A stretch of 64,000 nt of DNA from Pedococcus bigeumensis (GCF_006438965.1 NZ_RCZM01000006.1:287069-351068), one strand, 5' to 3'; counted from the first letter of the stretch, positions 35,185 through 45,856 are shown. Translations and numbers: made by a program. Notes: generated by a model not told the origin, from the letters alone.

Positions 35185-37038
35185 TCAGTTCTTCGTGATC
35201 CGCGTCGCCACGGTCGGGCTGTACGGCGAGTTCGCCTCCAGGTAGTTCGCGAAGGCATCGATGTCGAGGCCACCGAAGTACTTGGTGGTGCCGCCGACGA
35301 ACGCCGGGAAGCCGTCACCACCATCGGAGAGGAAGTTGTTCGTCACGATTCGGTAGGACTGCGTGTCCACCAGCGGGGCACCGTTCAGGGTGACCGCTCC
35401 GAGGACGCGCCCGGTGGGGGTGTCGGTGTAGCTGTACGCGAAGCCCTTGGAGATCTGCAGGATCTTCTGGGTGGCCACGGTGTTGGGCGACGTGATGGCG
35501 CCGCCACCCCACTGCTCGCGGAGCAGCTCCTTGACCTGGCTACCCGTGAGGTCCATCGAGACGAGGTAGTTGTTGAACGGCTGGACGTTGAACGCCTCCT
35601 CGTAGGTGACCTCACCGGGCTGCTCGTTCCACGACTTGTTGGCGTAGGTGAGGTTGGTCCGGATCCCTCCGGGGTTCATGAAGGCGATCACCGGTGTCTT
35701 GCCGGCTGTGACCGTCGACGGGTCGGCGAGCTGGCCGTCGGCAATGAGGTCGCCGAGCTGCGACTCGCCGCCGGCGTTGCCAGCGGTCGTCACGTCAGCG
35801 GTGATCGTGCCGAGGACACGGCTGGCGATCGGCGCCACGAGGGTGTTGTACCGGTTGATCAGCGCCGTCTGGGCGGGGTCGGCCGGGACGGTCCGGGTGA
35901 CGATCATGTTGGCCGAGTCCACCGACGTGCGGACGATGTCCTGGGTGCGCTTGTCGTAGGTCAGCTCGGTGTCGGTGAACAGCCGGCCGAAGGACGAGGC
36001 GGACGTGACCATCCGGGGCTGGCCCTTGGGGTCGGGGACGTTGCAGACGTAGGGCTGGTGGGTGTGGCCGGAGATGACCATGTCGATCGCCGGGTCGAGG
36101 TTGGCTGCGATACCGAGGATCGGCGACTGTGCCGGGTCCAGGGTGCCGCCCTCGCAGGCCCACTTGTAGTTGGGGTTGACGTTGTAGGTCTTGCCGTCCG
36201 GACCGACCCACGACTCGCGTGCCGGCGCACCACCCTGGTGGATCAGGACGACGATCGCGTTGACGCCCTGCGCGCGCAGCTCCGGAACGAGTGCGTTGGC
36301 CGTCTGCACCTCGTCGGTGAACTCCAGGCCCTCGATGCCGGACTTGGTGACGATGTTGGGGGTGTCCTTGAGCGTCATGCCGATGAAGCCGATCTTGGCG
36401 CCCTTGATGTTCTTGATCGTGTAGGGCGGCAGGATGGTCTGGTTGGTGCCGGCGTACTTGACGTTGGCGGCGAGGATCGGGAAGTCGGCGCCCGCGAAGC
36501 TCTTGCCGCCCGGGCAGGAGTCCTGGTTGTTGGCACCCGCACCGTCGGCGATGCACCCACCGTTGGCCAGCCGCTGCAGCTCCTTGTAGCCCTCGTCGAA
36601 CTCGTGGTTGCCCACCGAGGTCGCGTCCAGACCGAGCGAGTTCATGGCCTCGATGGTGGGCTCGTCGTGGAACGACGCCGACAGGAGGGGGCTGGCCCCC
36701 ACGATGTCGCCCGCTGCAACCGTGAGCGAGTAGGGGTGGCCCACGCGCGCCTGCTTGAGGTGCGTGGCGAGGTACTCGACACCTCCGGCGCCTTCGTAGG
36801 TCACGTCGACCGCGGCGGTCCCGGCGGGGTTCAGGGCGTGGCCCGTGACGAGCCGGGCGCTCGAACCGGTCGGCGGCTTGAGGTTGCCGTGGAAGTCGTT
36901 GAACGACAGCAGCTGGATGTTCATCGTCGGCCCGTTGGGGGCAGCGGACGTGCTGCCTCCCGTGAAGGCCGCACCGGTGGCCGCGAGTGCGGCCACGGCC
37001 ACGACGCTGGATACGCGTCGGGTGCGGGAAGAGGTCAT
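35185..37038 (-). CDS. Secreted bifunctional 2',3'-cyclic-nucleotide/5'-nucleotidase (UshA-like)
   Basis: 617 residues. Signal peptide MTSSRTRRVSSVVAVAALAA with AXA cleavage region (STSAAP). Metallophosphatase domain: LLSFNDFHGNL, VGNHEFDEGY, VVLIHQGGAP, ISGHTHQPYVC. C-terminal substrate domain: FMNPGGIRTNL and ITNNFLSDGGDGFPAF-type end. It releases phosphate and nucleosides from extracellular nucleotides, fitting the phosphate genes around it. ATG 37038 has AAGGAC before it. No cell-wall sorting motif at the C-terminus. Confidence 0.93.
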   Translation of the reverse strand: MTSSRTRRVSSVVAVAALAATGAAFTGGSTSAAPNGPTMNIQLLSFNDFHGNLKPPTGSSARLVTGHALNPAGTAAVDVTYEGAGGVEYLATHLKQARVGHPYSLTVAAGDIVGASPLLSASFHDEPTIEAMNSLGLDATSVGNHEFDEGYKELQRLANGGCIADGAGANNQDSCPGGKSFAGADFPILAANVKYAGTNQTILPPYTIKNIKGAKIGFIGMTLKDTPNIVTKSGIEGLEFTDEVQTANALVPELRAQGVNAIVVLIHQGGAPARESWVGPDGKTYNVNPNYKWACEGGTLDPAQSPILGIAANLDPAIDMVISGHTHQPYVCNVPDPKGQPRMVTSASSFGRLFTDTELTYDKRTQDIVRTSVDSANMIVTRTVPADPAQTALINRYNTLVAPIASRVLGTITADVTTAGNAGGESQLGDLIADGQLADPSTVTAGKTPVIAFMNPGGIRTNLTYANKSWNEQPGEVTYEEAFNVQPFNNYLVSMDLTGSQVKELLREQWGGGAITSPNTVATQKILQISKGFAYSYTDTPTGRVLGAVTLNGAPLVDTQSYRIVTNNFLSDGGDGFPAFVGGTTKYFGGLDIDAFANYLEANSPYSPTVATRITKN

Positions 37039-37117
37039 GTGTGCGTCCTTGTGCGGGAGGTGAAACCGGCGGTAGCCGGATCCGTGCACGCTAACGGCGG
37101 ATCGGCCCGGAGGGAAG

Positions 37118-38215
37118 ATGCATGGTGCAATGCTTTCTGTGCCGTTATCTCCCGTCCGCCTCGCCGACACCTTGACGCCCACCGAAGCCGCACAGGTCCA
37201 CGACCTGCAGGTACGTGCCGTCGCCGCAGACGGCGTCAGCCCGCTGTCCGAACAGCCGTTGCTCTCCCTCACCGCCCCTGGCGGGCGGGTCCGCCACCTC
37301 CTGGCGTATGCCGGGGAGCAGCTCACGGGGTACGCCCAGCTGGACTCCCCCGCGGGGCCGGACGCGTCAGCCGAGCTCGTCGTCGATCCGGACGCCCGAC
37401 GCCACGGCACCGGCCGGGCCCTGGTCGATGCGGTGCTGGGGGCTGCCCCTGAAGCACGGCTGTGGGCGCACGGCCAGCTGCCGGCTGCGCAGGCGCTGGC
37501 CGCCAGCGCGGGACTCACGGCGGTCCGCGAGCTCCACAAGATGGCCCGGCCGCTGACCAAGGCAGACCTGGAGCCCGCTGCAACGGCCCTGCCTGCAGGG
37601 TTCACCGCCCGGGCCTTCGAGCCAGGCCGGGACGAGCAGGCCTGGCTGGCCACCAACGCCGCGGCGTTCGCGCACCACCCCGAGCAGGGTCGGCTGACCC
37701 TGGTCGACCTTCAGGACCGGATCGCCCAACCCTGGTTCGACGCAGCGGGCTTCATCCTCGTCGAGGCGGACTACACGGTCACCCCGGCCGACGAGGCCGC
37801 GACGAGCGGCGGCGCAAAGCCCGAGCTCGCGGCCTTCCACTGGACCAAGGTCGATCCCGAGCAACGCTCGTCCATGGACCCGAGCCAGACGGCTGGACGG
37901 GCCCACGGCGGGGCGGGTCGCGAAGCGACCCTGCCCCCACGGCGGGGCCACGGCGAGGAGGTTCGCGCAGCGAGCCAACTCGTTGGGGAGGTGTACGTGG
38001 TCGGCGTGCACCCGGCATACCAGGGGCGAGGCCTGGGTCGGCCGGTCACGGCGCTCGGACTGGCCCACCTGGCGGGGTTGGGGCTGCCCGAGGTCGTCCT
38101 CTACGTCGACGGCGACAACCAGGCGGCAATACGCACCTACACGGGGCTGGGATTTCGCAGCATCATGGTGGACGTGATGTATTCGCGCGCTGTTCACCCC
38201 GCAGTGTCAGGATGA
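37118..38215 (+). CDS. mshD: Mycothiol synthase MshD (double GNAT)
   Basis: Last step of mycothiol synthesis: acetylates Cys-GlcN-Ins. 365 residues, about 50 more than the usual 300-315. First GNAT domain has [16 protein letters not shown]; second has [20 protein letters not shown] and [19 protein letters not shown]. Extra length comes from an unusual Gly/Arg-rich stretch at about residues 247-288, encoded by two near-repeats with inverted symmetry, placed between HWTKV and GEVYVVG, which adjoin in relatives. GGAGGGAAG precedes ATG 37118. The stop overlaps the ppk start. Confidence 0.93.
   Translation: MHGAMLSVPLSPVRLADTLTPTEAAQVHDLQVRAVAADGVSPLSEQPLLSLTAPGGRVRHLLAYAGEQLTGYAQLDSPAGPDASAELVVDPDARRHGTGRALVDAVLGAAPEARLWAHGQLPAAQALAASAGLTAVRELHKMARPLTKADLEPAATALPAGFTARAFEPGRDEQAWLATNAAAFAHHPEQGRLTLVDLQDRIAQPWFDAAGFILVEADYTVTPADEAATSGGAKPELAAFHWTKVDPEQRSSMDPSQTAGRAHGGAGREATLPPRRGHGEEVRAASQLVGEVYVVGVHPAYQGRGLGRPVTALGLAHLAGLGLPEVVLYVDGDNQAAIRTYTGLGFRSIMVDVMYSRAVHPAVSG
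37902..37976 (+). repeat. In-frame palindromic repeat insertion inside mshD
   Basis: CCCACGGCGGGG occurs at 37902-37913 and 37936-37947; each is followed by an inverted repeat, GGGTCGC-GAA-GCGACCC (37915-37931) and GGTTCGC-GCA-GCGAGCC (37960-37976). The unit keeps the reading frame and lengthens a surface loop of the second acetyltransferase domain. Looks like a small repeat element that has inserted into a coding region. Confidence 0.6.
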
Positions 38216-40482
38216 CGCCCATGAGCCTGACCACGCACCCGAGCGACGACACCGAGATCTTCGACGGCGACGACGCCGGTCATGAGGTGTCGATCGCCAG
38301 CGCACAGCCGCGGGCGTCCAACGGGCGCTTCATGCGGATCGTCAACGCCACCGGTGGCCAGGACGACAGCGGGCTGCCCGCCGACCGGTTCCTCGACCGC
38401 GAGATCTCGTGGCTGCAGTTCAACGAGCGCGTCCTGCAGCTCGCGGCCGACGACTCGGTGCCGCTGCTCGAGCGGGCCCGGTTCCTCGCCATCTTCACGT
38501 CCAACCTCGACGAGTTCTTCATGGTGCGGGTCGCCGGGCTGAAGCGCCGCATCGCCACGGGCCTGGCCGTCCGCTCGGCGTCCGGTCTCGAGCCGCGCGA
38601 GGTACTCGAGCAGATCTCCCTCGTCGCCCATGAGCTCCAGGCGATGCAGGCCGTCGTCTACAAGGACAGGGTGCAGCCTGCTCTCGAGGAGGAGGGCATC
38701 TCGATCGTCCGGTGGGACGAGCTGAGCGAGCCCGAGCGAGCCCTGCACTCCGAGCTGTTCACCGACCGCGTGTTCCCGGTCCTCACCCCGCTGGCCGTCG
38801 ACCCGGCCCACCCGTTCCCCTACATCTCGGGTCTGTCGCTCAACCTGGCCGTGGTGCTCATCAACCCCAAGACCGGCAAGGAGCACTTCGCGCGCGTCAA
38901 GGTGCCGCCGCTGCTGCCGCGGCTCCTGCACATCGAACCCCCGACCGGCGAGCCCTCGACGTCCGACCTGTTCAGCACCCGCTTCGTCCCGCTCGAGGAC
39001 GTCATCGCCGCCCACCTCGACATGCTGTTCCCCGGCATGGAGGTGCGGGAGCACTTCACCTTCCGCGTCACCCGCAACGAGGACTTCGAGGTGGAGGAGG
39101 ACGACGCCGAGAACCTCCTCACGGCTCTGGAGAAGGAGCTGACCAGGCGCCGGTTCGGACCACCCGTCCGTCTCGAGGTGGACGAGACCATCGACGACCA
39201 CGTGCTCGACCTGCTGGTGCGCGAGCTCACGGTCACCGACAGCGAGGTCTACCGACTGCCTGCCCCGCTCGACCTGCGCGGGCTCAACCTCGTCGCCGAC
39301 CTCGAGCGCTCCGACCTGCGCTACCCGCCGTTCCGCGGGCAGATGCACCCGGACCTCGCCCCGGCAGAGAGCTCGAAACCGTCGGAGATCCTGCCGATCG
39401 TCCGTGAGAAGGACGTGCTCCTGCAGCACCCGTACGACTCGTTCTCCACCTCTGTGCAGGCCTTTATCGAGCAGGCCGCCGCCGATCCGAACGTGCTGGC
39501 CATCAAGCAGACCCTCTACCGCACGAGCGGCGACTCCCCCATCATCGACGCCCTCATCGACGCGGCGGAGTCGGGCAAGCAGGTGCTGGCCATCGTCGAG
39601 CTCAAGGCGCGCTTCGACGAGAAGAACAACATCTCCTGGGCTCGCAAGCTGGAGCACGCCGGAGTCCATGTGGTCTACGGCATGGTCGGGCTCAAGACCC
39701 ACGCCAAGCTCTGCCTGGTGGTCCGACAGGAACAGGACGGGAGCCTGCGCCGCTACTGCCACATCGGCACCGGCAACTACAACGGCAAGACCGCCCGCCT
39801 CTACGAGGACTTCGGCCTGCTCACGTCCGACCCCCAGGTGGGCGATGACCTGGCCCGGCTGTTCAACCAGCTGTCCGGGTTCGCGCCGCGCAGCAAGTTC
39901 AAGCGGCTGCTGGTCGCGCCGCGGTCGGTGCGGTCGGGACTCCTCGAGCGCATCGACGCCGAGATCGACCACGCCGAAGCAGGGCGCGGCGGCCTGGTCC
40001 AGCTCAAGCTGAACTCGATCGTCGACGAGCAGATCATCGACGCGCTCTACCGCGCCTCGCAGGCCGGGGTCAGTGTCGACATCTGGGTGCGTGGCATCTG
40101 CTCGTTGCGCCCCGGCGTGCCCGGACTGTCGGAGAACATCGCGGTGCACTCGGTGCTCGGCCGCTTCCTCGAGCACTCGCGGGTCTTCCTGTTCGGCGGT
40201 GGCGGCGAGCCCGAGGTCTACATCGGCAGCGCCGACATGATGCACCGCAACCTCGACCGCAGGGTCGAGGCCCTCCTGCGCATCGCCGACCCCAAGCACA
40301 TCGCCGACCTCCAGTCCCTGATGGCGCGCGGCATGAGCGACACCTACGCCCACTGGCGGCTGACTGGCGACGGTCGGTGGACGCGGGTCAACTTCGACGA
40401 CGACGGCGAGCCGTTGGCCGACCTGCAGAACGCCATGATCGACATGCACGCCAAGCGCCGCCGCAAGGCCCGCCGCCGTTGA
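38212..40482 (+). CDS. ppk: Polyphosphate kinase 1
   Basis: Makes polyphosphate from ATP, or the reverse; cytoplasmic or membrane-associated tetramer. 756 residues: N-domain [17 protein letters not shown], head domain, then the two phospholipase-D-like catalytic domains with phospho-His motif [32 protein letters not shown] and [18 protein letters not shown] 38212 overlaps the mshD stop (ATGA); ATG 38221 is an alternative start. Followed by mutT1 with a TTGA overlap. A phosphate-regulon role is probable. Confidence 0.95.
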   Translation: MTPMSLTTHPSDDTEIFDGDDAGHEVSIASAQPRASNGRFMRIVNATGGQDDSGLPADRFLDREISWLQFNERVLQLAADDSVPLLERARFLAIFTSNLDEFFMVRVAGLKRRIATGLAVRSASGLEPREVLEQISLVAHELQAMQAVVYKDRVQPALEEEGISIVRWDELSEPERALHSELFTDRVFPVLTPLAVDPAHPFPYISGLSLNLAVVLINPKTGKEHFARVKVPPLLPRLLHIEPPTGEPSTSDLFSTRFVPLEDVIAAHLDMLFPGMEVREHFTFRVTRNEDFEVEEDDAENLLTALEKELTRRRFGPPVRLEVDETIDDHVLDLLVRELTVTDSEVYRLPAPLDLRGLNLVADLERSDLRYPPFRGQMHPDLAPAESSKPSEILPIVREKDVLLQHPYDSFSTSVQAFIEQAAADPNVLAIKQTLYRTSGDSPIIDALIDAAESGKQVLAIVELKARFDEKNNISWARKLEHAGVHVVYGMVGLKTHAKLCLVVRQEQDGSLRRYCHIGTGNYNGKTARLYEDFGLLTSDPQVGDDLARLFNQLSGFAPRSKFKRLLVAPRSVRSGLLERIDAEIDHAEAGRGGLVQLKLNSIVDEQIIDALYRASQAGVSVDIWVRGICSLRPGVPGLSENIAVHSVLGRFLEHSRVFLFGGGGEPEVYIGSADMMHRNLDRRVEALLRIADPKHIADLQSLMARGMSDTYAHWRLTGDGRWTRVNFDDDGEPLADLQNAMIDMHAKRRRKARRR

Positions 40483-41435
40483 CGACCCCGATCCCGGCTG
40501 CGGGCACCGTCCCGTGGCGCCGTCGACGCGGTCAGCTCGAGGTGGCGCTCGTGCACCGGCCCAAGTACGACGACTGGTCGTGGGCCAAGGGCAAGCTCGA
40601 CCCGGACGAGGAGTGGCCGGTCGCAGCGGTGCGGGAGACGCACGAGGAGACGGCGCTGGCCGTGGGGCTGGGTCGGCCGTTGCCCGGTGCGGAGTACACC
40701 GTGCTCGACGGGACCGGGCAGCCGGCGACCAAGGAGGTCCGCTACTGGGCCGCTGAGGCGACCAGCCCCGCAGGTCCGTTGGAGAACGAGATCGACGAGG
40801 TGCGCTGGCTCGACGTCATCGCGGCTTCGGACCGGCTCGACTACGCCCGCGACCGGGACCAGCTGCGCGCGCTGGTCCGGGCCGACAAGGCGGGCACCCT
40901 GACCACCTGGCCGTTGGCCCTGGTGCGGCACGCGCACGCGGTGGGCCGCGGTTCGTGGCACGAGGACGACCGGCTGCGGCCCCTCGACGCCGCCGGGCAG
41001 GAACGCGCCGCGGTCATCGCGCCGGTGCTCACGGCATACGGCATCAAGCGGCTGGTCAGCTCTCCCTCGTTGCGCTGCACCGACACGCTGCGCCCCTTTG
41101 CGGCGCAGCTCGCGGTGGCGCTGCGCACCAAGGACGGGCTCAGCGAGGAGGGGTATGCCGCGGAGCCGGGTCGCGCGGTCCGGCACCTCGAGCGGCTGGT
41201 TGAGCGTGGTGCACCAGCAGCGCTGTGCAGCCACGGTCCGGTGCTGCCGGCCTTGCTCACCGCCCTACTTGCCCTGGTCGCCCCAGACGAGCCCGACGCC
41301 GACCACGTCGCGGCGGCCTTGCGGGCCGCGGCGCGCGACAAGATGGCCAAGGGAGAGGTCCTCGTCGCCCACCTGGTCGGCACCGGTGCGACCGCTCGCG
41401 TGGTGGCCGTCGAGCGCCACCTGCCCCGCTCGTAG
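40479..41435 (+). CDS. mutT1: NUDIX hydrolase fused to histidine phosphatase (MutT1-type)
   Basis: 318 residues. N-terminal Nudix box [20 protein letters not shown] (about residues 37-59) and C-terminal RHG phosphatase domain with phospho-His [11 protein letters not shown] (about 148) and late His in [10 protein letters not shown]. In mycobacteria MutT1 degrades 8-oxo-GTP and diadenosine polyphosphates. The proposed start is TTG 40479, overlapping the ppk stop as TTGA; no ATG or GTG precedes the Nudix domain in frame nearby. Same ppk-mutT1 adjacency as mycobacteria. Confidence 0.9.
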   Translation: MTTPIPAAGTVPWRRRRGQLEVALVHRPKYDDWSWAKGKLDPDEEWPVAAVRETHEETALAVGLGRPLPGAEYTVLDGTGQPATKEVRYWAAEATSPAGPLENEIDEVRWLDVIAASDRLDYARDRDQLRALVRADKAGTLTTWPLALVRHAHAVGRGSWHEDDRLRPLDAAGQERAAVIAPVLTAYGIKRLVSSPSLRCTDTLRPFAAQLAVALRTKDGLSEEGYAAEPGRAVRHLERLVERGAPAALCSHGPVLPALLTALLALVAPDEPDADHVAAALRAAARDKMAKGEVLVAHLVGTGATARVVAVERHLPRS

Positions 41436-41576
41436 GTCCCGCCTGACCCCTCCCGGGACTGCTCCGGGGACTCCTTGGTGACGCCCCTCCTGACCCTGCG
41501 CTGACGCGTCCCTGACCTCTCGTTCACCCGCTGCATCCCCCCGGGTCGGCGCCGCGACCTCGAATGTCTGACTGGT

Positions 41577-41598
41577 GTTCACCGCCCGTTCACCCTCC
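41577..41598 (+). promoter_or_regulatory. PHO box upstream of pstS
   Basis: Two perfect 11-base direct repeats GTTCACCGCCC and GTTCACCCTCC, with a third related unit GTTCACCCGCT at 41522. A TACCTT -10 candidate lies at 41626-41631, about 28 bases downstream, the expected layout for RegX3/PhoP activation of the pst operon. Confidence 0.75.
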
Positions 41599-41701
41599 TC
41601 GGGCCACTGCGTCACTCTCCCTGCCTACCTTCGGGGCGTCGGGCACGAACGCCCGCCCCTGATTTCCCACCCTGATCCCCCTGTGGAGAGGTTTTAACAC
41701 C

Positions 41702-42820
41702 GTGAAGATTCAGCGTCTTGGCCTGGTGGCCAGCGTCGCCTTGGTCGGCTCCATCGCGCTGACCGCGTGCGGCTCGGACAGCAACGACCCGGGCACCTCC
41801 GGCAGCTCGAGCTCGAGCTCGGCCGCCAGCGACTGCCCGAAGGGTGGCACCCTGAACGGCGAAGGTTCGTCGGCTCAGAAGAACGCCATCGAAGAGGCCA
41901 TCTCCTCCTTCCAGGACGAGTGCGCCGGCACCACCATCAACTACAACCCGACCGGTTCCGGTGCGGGCATCAAGCAGTTCACCGCGGGTCAGGTCGACTT
42001 CGCCGGTTCCGACTCGGCGCTCAAGACCGTGGAGAAGGACGGGGTCGTCGAGTCCGACGCCGCTGCCAAGTACTGCGGCTCCCCCGCCTGGAACCTCCCC
42101 ATGGTCACCGGCCCGATCGCGGTCTCCTACAACGTCAAGGGTGTCGACAAGCTCATCCTGACCCCTGAGGTCGCCGCGAACATCTTCGCCGGCAAGGTCA
42201 CGACGTGGAACGACGCGTCGATCGCCAAGCTCAACTCCGGCGTGACGCTGCCCAGCGAGCCGATCAAGGTCTTCTTCCGCTCCGACGAGTCGGGCACGAC
42301 GGAGAACTTCACCAAGTACCTCAAGGCCGCCGCCCCGGACGCCTGGACCACCGACCCCGGCAAGAAGTGGCTGGGCAAGGGTGAGGGCAAGGAGAAGTCC
42401 GCTGGTGTCGCCGGTGCCGTCAAGGGCACCGAGGGTGGCATCACCTACGCCGAGTGGTCCTACGCCAAGGACAACAAGCTGGGCATCGCCCAGATCGACA
42501 ACGGTGCAGGCCCGGTCGAGCTGACCGGCGAGTCGGTCGGCAAGGCGGTCTCAGCCGCCAAGGCTGACGGCGAGGGCAACGACCTCCGCCTCAAGCTGGA
42601 CTACGCCACCAAGGAGGCCGGCGCCTACCCGATCCTCCTGGTGACCTACGAGATCGTCTGCTCCAAGGGCAAGGACGCCGCCAAGACGGCCCTCACCAAG
42701 GCCTTCCTGACGCACTTCGCCTCGGCCGACACCCAGAAGGGCCTCGAGGAGATCGGCTACGCGCCGCTCCCCGACGAGGTACGCACCAAGGTCGACGCGG
42801 CCATCGCCGCCCTGTCCTGA
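41702..42820 (+). CDS. pstS: Phosphate ABC transporter substrate-binding lipoprotein
   Basis: 372 residues. Lipobox IALTAC (Cys23), a Ser-rich linker, then the phosphate-binding fold: GSSAQKNAIEEAI, NYNPTGSGAGIKQF, FAGSDSALK, SDESGTTENFTKYL. High-affinity capture of phosphate outside the membrane. GTG start at 41702 with GGAGAGG upstream at a wide spacing. First gene of pstSCAB; an intrinsic-type terminator directly after it likely gives pstS higher transcript levels than the rest. Confidence 0.95.
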   Translation: MKIQRLGLVASVALVGSIALTACGSDSNDPGTSGSSSSSSAASDCPKGGTLNGEGSSAQKNAIEEAISSFQDECAGTTINYNPTGSGAGIKQFTAGQVDFAGSDSALKTVEKDGVVESDAAAKYCGSPAWNLPMVTGPIAVSYNVKGVDKLILTPEVAANIFAGKVTTWNDASIAKLNSGVTLPSEPIKVFFRSDESGTTENFTKYLKAAAPDAWTTDPGKKWLGKGEGKEKSAGVAGAVKGTEGGITYAEWSYAKDNKLGIAQIDNGAGPVELTGESVGKAVSAAKADGEGNDLRLKLDYATKEAGAYPILLVTYEIVCSKGKDAAKTALTKAFLTHFASADTQKGLEEIGYAPLPDEVRTKVDAAIAALS

Positions 42821-42827
42821 CCCAGCA

Positions 42828-42870
42828 GGTATGCCGGGGGGCTGGCTGGTTGCCAGCTCCCCGGCATACC
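42828..42870 (+). terminator. Hairpin after pstS built from two GTATGCCG words
   Basis: A stem of about 19 bp opens with GGTATGCCGGGG and closes with CCCCGGCATACC, with CTGGC/GCCAG pairing above it and a small loop. Two words in head-to-head orientation make the stem base. Partial termination here would favour pstS over pstCAB. Confidence 0.8.
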
Positions 42871-42958
42871 CGTTCTGCTGACTGCACCACCACGTACCGC
42901 CACGACCGCTGTCACCGAGACCGCACACATCCAGACCGCACGCACCGAGAGGCGCAAC

Positions 42959-43972
42959 GTGAGCTCCGTAACCGGCGTTTCGATCGCTGACGAGCTGCCC
43001 GGCCCCGACCGCCGACACACCCTGGGCGGGGACGGTGCCGGCACCGGACGACTCGGTGACCGGCTGTTCGGCGGTGCGGCCAAGGGCGCCGGCATCTTCG
43101 TCATCGGTCTCGTGTCGCTGGTCGGGGCGTTCCTGCTCTGGCAGGCGCTCCCGGCGATTGCCGACGACAAGGTCAACTTCCTCACCTCTCGCGAGTGGTC
43201 GGTCGACAACGCGTCGAACCTGCGCTTCGGCATCCTCGAGCTGCTCTGGACCACCATCGCCGTCTCGACGATCGGGATGCTCATCGCGGTGCCCGTCGGC
43301 GTCGCCGTGGCGCTGTTCATCACGCAGTACGCGCCGACGTGGCTCTCGCGGCCGGCGGCCAACCTCGTCGACCTGCTCGCCGCGGTGCCCTCGATCGTCT
43401 ACGGCATCTGGGGACTGAAGACCTTCGTACCGGTGTTCGATCCCGTGCAGTCCTTCCTCAAGGACACCCTCGGGTGGTTCCCGCTGTTCTCCGACGCGGG
43501 CATCAGCGGGGGCAGCACGATCCTGATGGTCGGCATCGTCCTGGCGATCATGGTGCTGCCGATCGTCACGGCGCTGTCGCGCGAGGTGTTCGCGCAGACG
43601 CCGGTGACCCATACCGAGGGCGCGCTCGCGCTCGGCGCCACCAAGTGGGAGATGATCCGCGTCGCGGTGCTGCCGTTCGGCAAGGCCGGCGTCATCTCGG
43701 CCGCCATGCTGGCCCTGGGCCGCGCGCTCGGCGAGACCATCGCGGTCACGATCATCCTCTCGACGCTCGCGGCCGGGAGCGACTGGACCTGGTCGGTGTT
43801 CAACGGCGGTGAGACGTTCGCCTCGCGGATCGCCAACAACGCCGGGGAGTTCGACTCCCCCGCCAAGACCGGCGCCTTCATCGCCGCCGGGCTGGTGCTG
43901 TTCGTGCTGACCTTCGTGGTCAACGCGATCGCCCGCATCGTCATCGAGCGCAGGAAGGCGTTCATCGAATGA
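42959..43972 (+). CDS. pstC: Phosphate ABC transporter permease PstC
   Basis: 337 residues, six membrane helices after a 45-residue polar tail. The EAA loop is EGALALGATKWEMIRVAVLP, with IVLAIMVLPIVTALSREVF before it. Forms the phosphate channel with PstA. GTG start 42959; the final ATGA overlaps pstA. Confidence 0.95.
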   Translation: MSSVTGVSIADELPGPDRRHTLGGDGAGTGRLGDRLFGGAAKGAGIFVIGLVSLVGAFLLWQALPAIADDKVNFLTSREWSVDNASNLRFGILELLWTTIAVSTIGMLIAVPVGVAVALFITQYAPTWLSRPAANLVDLLAAVPSIVYGIWGLKTFVPVFDPVQSFLKDTLGWFPLFSDAGISGGSTILMVGIVLAIMVLPIVTALSREVFAQTPVTHTEGALALGATKWEMIRVAVLPFGKAGVISAAMLALGRALGETIAVTIILSTLAAGSDWTWSVFNGGETFASRIANNAGEFDSPAKTGAFIAAGLVLFVLTFVVNAIARIVIERRKAFIE

Positions 43973-44970
43973 GCACCGTCGACACCGTGTCCCGCGACCG
44001 GCCCTCGGACCGCTCGTCCAGAGGGCTTGGTGGTTCCGGCTCGGGGACCTCCGGTTCGCCTGATGCAGGTGGCGCGTCGTCGCCGCCCGGCGGGTCCTCG
44101 ATCCCGGCTCTCGGCCACCCGGCCAGGGGGCGCGAGATCAGGGACCAGCTCGCGCGAGTCGTCATGTGGGGCGCGTTCCTGCTCGCCCTGGTCCCGCTGC
44201 TCTGGATCCTGTGGACCGTCGTCAGCAAGGGCGGCCACCTGCTGCTGGACTCGCAGTGGTGGACCAACTCGCAGAAGGGCATCACCGCCCGGCGCGAGGG
44301 CGGCGGCGCGATCCACGCGATCCAGGGCACTCTCATCCAGGGGCTGACGACCGCCGTCATCTCGGTACCGATCGGGGTGATGACCGCGATCTACCTCGTG
44401 GAGTACGGCCGCGGGCGGCTCGCGAAGGCCGTCTCCTTCATGGTCGACATCCTCACGGGTGTGCCCTCGATCGTCGCCGGCCTGTTCATCTACGCCCTGT
44501 GGGTGACGACCTTCGGCTTCCAGCGGGTGGGCTTCGCCGTGTGCCTCGCGCTGGTGCTGCTGATGGTCCCCGTCGTGGTGCGCTCGACCGAGGAGATGCT
44601 CAAGCTGGTGCCCAACGAGCTGCGCGAAGCCGCGTACGCGCTCGGGGTGCCCAAGTGGAAGACCATCGTCAAGGTCGTGCTGCCGACGGCGTTCTCCGGC
44701 ATCATCACCGGCGTCCTGCTCGGCCTCGCCCGAGTCATGGGTGAGACCGCTCCGCTGCTGATCCTCGGGCCCTACTCGAAGTCGATCGCCACCGACCTGT
44801 TCAGCGGCCTGATGCCGACGCTGCCCACGATGATCAACCAGGACCGCACCGAGAGCCTGCAGCCCGCGGTCGACCGGGTCTGGGCTGCCGCGCTGACCCT
44901 CATCCTGCTCATCCTGCTCCTCAACCTCGCCGGCCGTGTCATCGCGCGCCTCGGCTCGGTCAAGAAGTAG
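43969..44970 (+). CDS. pstA: Phosphate ABC transporter permease PstA
   Basis: 333 residues. A Ser/Gly-rich N-terminal tail of about 55 residues, then six helices and the EAA loop [20 protein letters not shown]. Overlaps pstC by 4 bp. The intergenic stretch to pstB (74 bp) holds one CGGCATAC word. Confidence 0.95.
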   Translation: MSTVDTVSRDRPSDRSSRGLGGSGSGTSGSPDAGGASSPPGGSSIPALGHPARGREIRDQLARVVMWGAFLLALVPLLWILWTVVSKGGHLLLDSQWWTNSQKGITARREGGGAIHAIQGTLIQGLTTAVISVPIGVMTAIYLVEYGRGRLAKAVSFMVDILTGVPSIVAGLFIYALWVTTFGFQRVGFAVCLALVLLMVPVVVRSTEEMLKLVPNELREAAYALGVPKWKTIVKVVLPTAFSGIITGVLLGLARVMGETAPLLILGPYSKSIATDLFSGLMPTLPTMINQDRTESLQPAVDRVWAAALTLILLILLLNLAGRVIARLGSVKK

Positions 44971-45044
44971 CCACCCCCGAACTCTGCTCCACGACCGTGC
45001 CGGCCACCCGGCATACCCCCTCCCGAAGGACGAAAGAACAGACC

Positions 45045-45821
45045 ATGGCCAAGCGAATCGACGTCAGTGACCTGAACGTCTACTACGGCGCGTTCAAGGC
45101 CGTCGAAGGCGTCACGATGACGGTGGAACCGCGCTCCGTGACCGCGTTCATCGGGCCGTCCGGCTGCGGGAAGTCGACGTTCCTGCGCACCCTGAACCGG
45201 ATGCACGAGGTGATCCCCGGGGGTCGGGTCGAAGGCAAGGTCATGCTCGACGACCAGGACCTGTATGCGTCCGACGTCGACCCGGTGGCCGTGCGGCGGA
45301 CGGTCGGCATGGTGTTCCAGCGGCCGAACCCGTTCCCCACGATGTCGATCTACGACAACGTGGCGGCGGGGCTGCGGCTCAACGGGGTGAAGGGCAAGAA
45401 GAAGCTCGACGAGGTCGTCGAGAAGTCGCTGAACGGCGCCAACCTGTGGAACGAGGTCAAGGACCGGCTGGCCAAGCCCGGCGCCGGGCTGTCCGGTGGC
45501 CAGCAGCAGCGGCTGTGCATCGCGCGGGCGATCGCGGTCGAGCCGCAGGTGCTGCTGATGGACGAGCCGTGTTCAGCGCTGGACCCGATCTCGACGCTGG
45601 CCATCGAGGACCTGATCTCCGAGCTGAAGAGCCAGTACACGATCGTGATCGTCACGCACAACATGCAGCAGGCAGCTCGGGTCTCCGACCAGACGGCCTT
45701 CTTCAACCTCGCCGCGACCGGCAAGCCCGGCAAGCTGGTCGAGGTCGCGGACACCCAGAAGATCTTCAACAACCCGGGCGTCAAGGCCACCGAGGACTAC
45801 ATCAGCGGCCGTTTCGGCTGA
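45045..45821 (+). CDS. pstB: Phosphate ABC transporter ATP-binding protein PstB
   Basis: 258 residues, usual length. Walker [21 protein letters not shown]-loop [10 protein letters not shown], signature [14 protein letters not shown], Walker [16 protein letters not shown], switch [16 protein letters not shown] 45045 chosen because [15 protein letters not shown] is the canonical N-terminus; AAGGA lies a little far upstream. Last gene of the pst operon; palindromic repeats follow at once. Confidence 0.96.
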   Translation: MAKRIDVSDLNVYYGAFKAVEGVTMTVEPRSVTAFIGPSGCGKSTFLRTLNRMHEVIPGGRVEGKVMLDDQDLYASDVDPVAVRRTVGMVFQRPNPFPTMSIYDNVAAGLRLNGVKGKKKLDEVVEKSLNGANLWNEVKDRLAKPGAGLSGGQQQRLCIARAIAVEPQVLLMDEPCSALDPISTLAIEDLISELKSQYTIVIVTHNMQQAARVSDQTAFFNLAATGKPGKLVEVADTQKIFNNPGVKATEDYISGRFG

Positions 45822-45856
45822 CCCAGCCTGCTCCCACTCCCGGCCACCCCTCCGGC

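Noticed and set aside
36058..37452. Antisense frame of 464 residues over the 5'-nucleotidase
   Set aside because: Composition is typical of GC-driven shadow frames; the opposite strand has a complete secreted enzyme.
37118..38215. mshD as a plain GNAT acetyltransferase
   Set aside because: Two GNAT domains and the position between the 5'-nucleotidase and ppk match mycothiol synthase.
38194..40449. Very long open frame antisense to ppk
   Set aside because: ppk on the plus strand is certain by motif. The antisense frame stays open because of high GC at third positions, has no family motif and no ribosome site.
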